Positions 6,162 through 7,764 of a DNA stretch of 7,764 nt are shown here, in pieces. This DNA is from Oscillospiraceae bacterium. Lineage in GTDB: Bacteria; Bacillota; Clostridia; Oscillospirales; Oscillospiraceae. The notes beneath the pieces were generated by a model. That model was not told the DNA's origin. It ran no database searches and saw nothing but the letters and a program-made list of their open reading frames with translations. The stretch is taken from contig JAISAA010000079.1 of assembly GCA_031266955.1 (NCBI GenBank), positions 1 through 7,764 of the forward strand, written 5' to 3'. Each line of letters opens with the position of its first letter. Position 1 is the first letter of the stretch. The position numbers and the translations under genes were made by a program.

Positions 6162-7325
6162 ATGAACATTTCAGCAAATTTAAGGCGTCTGCGCCAAAAG
6201 CTCGATATGACGCAGGAGGCGCTCGCGGCGACTATCTGCGTTTCGCCGCAGGCGGTGTCCAAGTGGGAACGCGGGGAGGGCTTGCCGGACATTACGCTCG
6301 TACCGAGCATAGCCTTCGCCCTCGGTGTGACGACGGACGTGCTTTTCGGCGTGAATGAGGCCTTGAGGAAAGAACAGGTACAAAAAATAGGAAATGAGTC
6401 CGCAAGAATACTATTTGCGGATATGGCGGACGCCTCCGACTGGGCGAGCTTAAATCCCGACGGCGCCGCGGATTATATCCGCGAAAAGCTGCGTGACTAT
6501 CCGGACGAGTGGATGCTGTGGACGTGGCTCGCGCATTATCTTGCAGCTGCTTCGCACATAAATACGCCGGAATTCGATGAAGCAAAATACGACGAGGTCA
6601 TCAGGATACACGAGCGCATCGCTTCAACGGCGCCGGAGCTTGATGATCGGCTTAACGGCGTTTTCAACCTCGTGGTCGATCACGCTGCGATAGGAAATTA
6701 TGACCGGGCTGAGGAGGCCGCGAAACGCCTTCCGAGACGCGCAAGGAGCTATGCAGAAGCCGCGCGCTTGTTTATGCGCGGCGCACCTCTGAAAAAATTC
6801 CTCGAAGAAGAGCTTTTTGAAGCGGTGTCTCATACCTGCTCGCTCGTAACGAGCGCTGTAGGTGGTATTCACAGCGACGGTATGCCGGTGGATAGATCGC
6901 ACGTCGGCTCGCGCGAGGAGAGACTCTCGCTGCTCGAATTTGCGGCGAGGGTGTATGAGCTGACGCGTGATTTCCCGTGGGGCGGGAAATTGGCCTCGGG
7001 CGCCGCGTCCTCGTATTTCAACGCGGCGGAAATGCTGATGGACGAATACGGAGACATCGATTCGGCGTTCGGCTATCTCGAACGCGCCGCCGGCTGCTGC
7101 GAGCCGATTCCCGGCGAAAAAACCGCGCGCCTCTCCCGCGGGCAGGAGCCTTTCGCCGATGGAGCGGAGGACTATACTCCGACCGACGCGGCGCGTGAAT
7201 CGCTGCTCGGAATTTTGAACTACGCCAACGACATTCCGAAGGGCGCGACAAGCGCGTTCACGCCTGTACGCGACGACCCGCGCTTTTTGGCGATAATTGA
7301 AAAGCTGAAGCGCCGCGCGCTATAA
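6162..7325 (+). CDS. XRE-family helix-turn-helix transcriptional regulator with large helical C-terminal domain
   Basis: 387 residues, ATG at 6162 with AAAGGA at 6150-6155. Residues about 7-62 are a Cro/C1-type (HTH_3) DNA-binding domain: LRRLRQKLDMTQEALA, then the recognition helix region VSPQAVSKWERGEGLPD (27-43) and the usual LGVTTDVLFG end (54-63). The remaining ~320 residues are alpha-helical in look, with aromatic-rich stretches (DEWMLWTWLAHYL near 115-127; YFNAAEMLMDEYGD) that resemble TPR-like scaffolds of similar clostridial regulators. No membrane segment or signal peptide is visible. The ligand or partner is unknown. It has its own probable promoter and terminator, so it is a single-gene unit. 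A link to the upstream nitrogenase-like operon is only positional. Base use looks less GC-biased than the operon, with more AT-rich stretches, which might mean different ancestry, but this was judged by eye. Confidence 0.9.
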   Translation: MNISANLRRLRQKLDMTQEALAATICVSPQAVSKWERGEGLPDITLVPSIAFALGVTTDVLFGVNEALRKEQVQKIGNESARILFADMADASDWASLNPDGAADYIREKLRDYPDEWMLWTWLAHYLAAASHINTPEFDEAKYDEVIRIHERIASTAPELDDRLNGVFNLVVDHAAIGNYDRAEEAAKRLPRRARSYAEAARLFMRGAPLKKFLEEELFEAVSHTCSLVTSAVGGIHSDGMPVDRSHVGSREERLSLLEFAARVYELTRDFPWGGKLASGAASSYFNAAEMLMDEYGDIDSAFGYLERAAGCCEPIPGEKTARLSRGQEPFADGAEDYTPTDAARESLLGILNYANDIPKGATSAFTPVRDDPRFLAIIEKLKRRAL

Positions 7326-7352
7326 GAAAAAAATCGCTGTATATGTCAAGCG

Positions 7353-7398
7353 AAAAAAAGATACGTCAGCCGCTGTCTATCGACAGCGGCTGATTTTC
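7353..7398 (+). terminator. Strong intrinsic terminator after the XRE gene
   Basis: TCAGCCGCTGTC (7366-7377) and GACAGCGGCTGA (7382-7393) form a perfect 12-bp stem around TATC, followed by TTTT (7394-7397). An A7 tract (7353-7359) upstream gives a T-run on the other strand, so it may work in both directions. It begins 28 bases after the regulator's stop codon. Confidence 0.85.
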
Positions 7399-7403
7399 AA
7401 ATT

Positions 7404-7470
7404 AGAACGCACGTGGGAAACGACCGGTTTCGACGTTAGATGCCACAGCAGCCGAAGGGCTACCTTTTTT
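7404..7470 (+). other. Unassigned intergenic stretch with two hairpins and a T6 run
   Basis: ACGT-GG-GAAAC (7411-7421) can pair with GTTTC-G-ACGT (7427-7436), and AGCC/GGCT (7450-7453 with 7458-7461) lies three bases before TTTTTT (7465-7470). CGCACGTGGGAAACG (7409-7423) and the GACGT after the hairpin loosely resemble the core of the 53-base repeat. It could be a worn third copy, the 3' end of a small RNA, or a second weak terminator. No reading frame or known RNA family is recognised. Confidence 0.25.
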
Positions 7471-7482
7471 CAACCCTCCCTA

Positions 7483-7510
7483 TTGCAAAACCGCAAATCC
7501 GTATTATAAT
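7483..7510 (+). promoter_or_regulatory. Probable sigma-A promoter of mnmA
   Basis: TTGCAA (7483-7488) and a perfect TATAAT (7505-7510) are 16 bases apart. The site lies in the only AT-rich part of this gap, after the terminator and before mnmA. Transcription would begin near 7517, leaving a leader of about 125 bases. Confidence 0.7.
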
Positions 7511-7528
7511 AGTAACATTATAAACGGA

Positions 7529-7617
7529 GGCGCGGGCGGACGTTTGATTTTACGTGCGCGCGCGCACGGGGAACGCGGCTGCGCCGCGACGTCGCGCGAA
7601 TGCGCGTTACCCGCGCC
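7529..7617 (+). repeat. Structured repeat, copy 2, in the mnmA leader
   Basis: The core 7545-7597 matches copy 1 at 5911-5962. It has hairpin CGTGCG/CGCACG (7553-7558 with 7563-7568), GGGGAA, hairpin CGCGGC/GCCGCG (7574-7579 with 7583-7588), palindrome GCGACGTCGC (7586-7595, overlapping it) and CGCGC/GCGCG (7593-7597 with 7602-7606). An 8-bp perfect closing stem, GGCGCGGG (7529-7536) with CCCGCGCC (7610-7617), surrounds them. It ends 7 bases before the mnmA ribosome binding site, so it may influence translation whatever its origin. Confidence 0.65.
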
Positions 7618-7641
7618 GCTATTTTGGAGGTGAGCCGAGCA

Positions 7642-7764
7642 ATGGCAGAACGCGCGCTTGCCGCGATGAGCGGCGGCGTTGACAGCTCCGTCGCCGCGTA
7701 TTTACTGCTTCAAAGCGGGTACGACGTCACGGGCGCGATGATGAAGCTCTTTGAAAACGAGGAC
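7642..7764 (+). CDS. mnmA: tRNA-specific 2-thiouridylase MnmA, N-terminal fragment cut by the window edge
   Basis: 41 codons are visible from ATG 7642, after TTGGAGG (7624-7630, 11 bases away). The start AERALAAMSGGVDSSVAAYL holds the SGGVDSS PP-loop (residues 10-16) that binds ATP, followed by GYDVTGAMMKLFENED, which matches MnmA proteins of Clostridia. MnmA thiolates U34 of Glu, Gln and Lys tRNAs, using persulfide sulfur delivered from a cysteine desulfurase. The catalytic cysteines lie beyond the window. Other PP-loop enzymes (ThiI, ArgG, TtcA) are less likely given the MKLF segment. It is probably a housekeeping gene on its own promoter and not part of the nitrogenase-like operon. Confidence 0.9.
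   Translation, partial: MAERALAAMSGGVDSSVAAYLLLQSGYDVTGAMMKLFENED

Noticed and set aside
7517..7641. T-box or other known riboswitch in the mnmA leader
   Set aside because: No T-box sequence or other known riboswitch core is recognisable, and the core is a repeat found elsewhere in the window.

Overview
The window is GC-rich, with compact, co-directional genes on the + strand, strong GGAG-type ribosome binding sites and short intergenic gaps. Together with the clostridial style of the MnmA start at the right edge, this suggests an anaerobic Bacillota/Clostridia genome (gut or sediment type). That placement is an inference from gene style, not from a marker gene.

Layout. Positions 1-5876 hold a tightly packed five-gene operon encoding a nitrogenase-like system. 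It consists of the 3' part of a NifK-like component 1 gene, a complete NifD-like component 1 gene, a cysteine synthase (cysK) whose ATG overlaps the stop of the NifD-like gene, a NifH-like iron protein, and a radical SAM protein of the NifB family. A 285-base intergenic region (5877-6161) follows, full of hairpins and holding a probable promoter. Then comes an XRE-type regulator with a large helical C-terminal part (6162-7325) and a strong intrinsic terminator. A 316-base gap (7326-7641) with a good sigma-A-type promoter and a structured leader precedes the first 41 codons of mnmA, which runs off the right edge.

How the genes work together. The NifH-like protein keeps the ATP-binding and [4Fe-4S] residues of a true Fe protein. 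The NifD-like protein keeps three P-cluster-type cysteines and a cysteine at the place of the active-site cofactor ligand, but lacks the usual cofactor histidine. The NifB-like protein implies a NifB-co/L-cluster-type iron-sulfur-carbide cofactor. No nifE/nifN, nifV or nifI genes are visible. The best reading is therefore not N2 fixation. It is a nitrogenase-like reductase that may carry a NifB-type cofactor, in the general sense of the methylthio-alkane reductases (Mar). The cysK gene inside the operon suggests that the released product is sulfide or a thiol, captured onto O-acetylserine. The substrate cannot be told from sequence.

Points of most interest are the cysK gene inside the operon, the inverted domain order of the NifB-like protein (NifX-like domain first, radical SAM second) together with a missing cysteine, an extra N-terminal CX3CX2C motif in the NifD-like subunit, and a ~53-base repeat present twice in the intergenic regions. 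Each repeat copy can fold as several hairpins inside a closing stem, with paired differences between copies.
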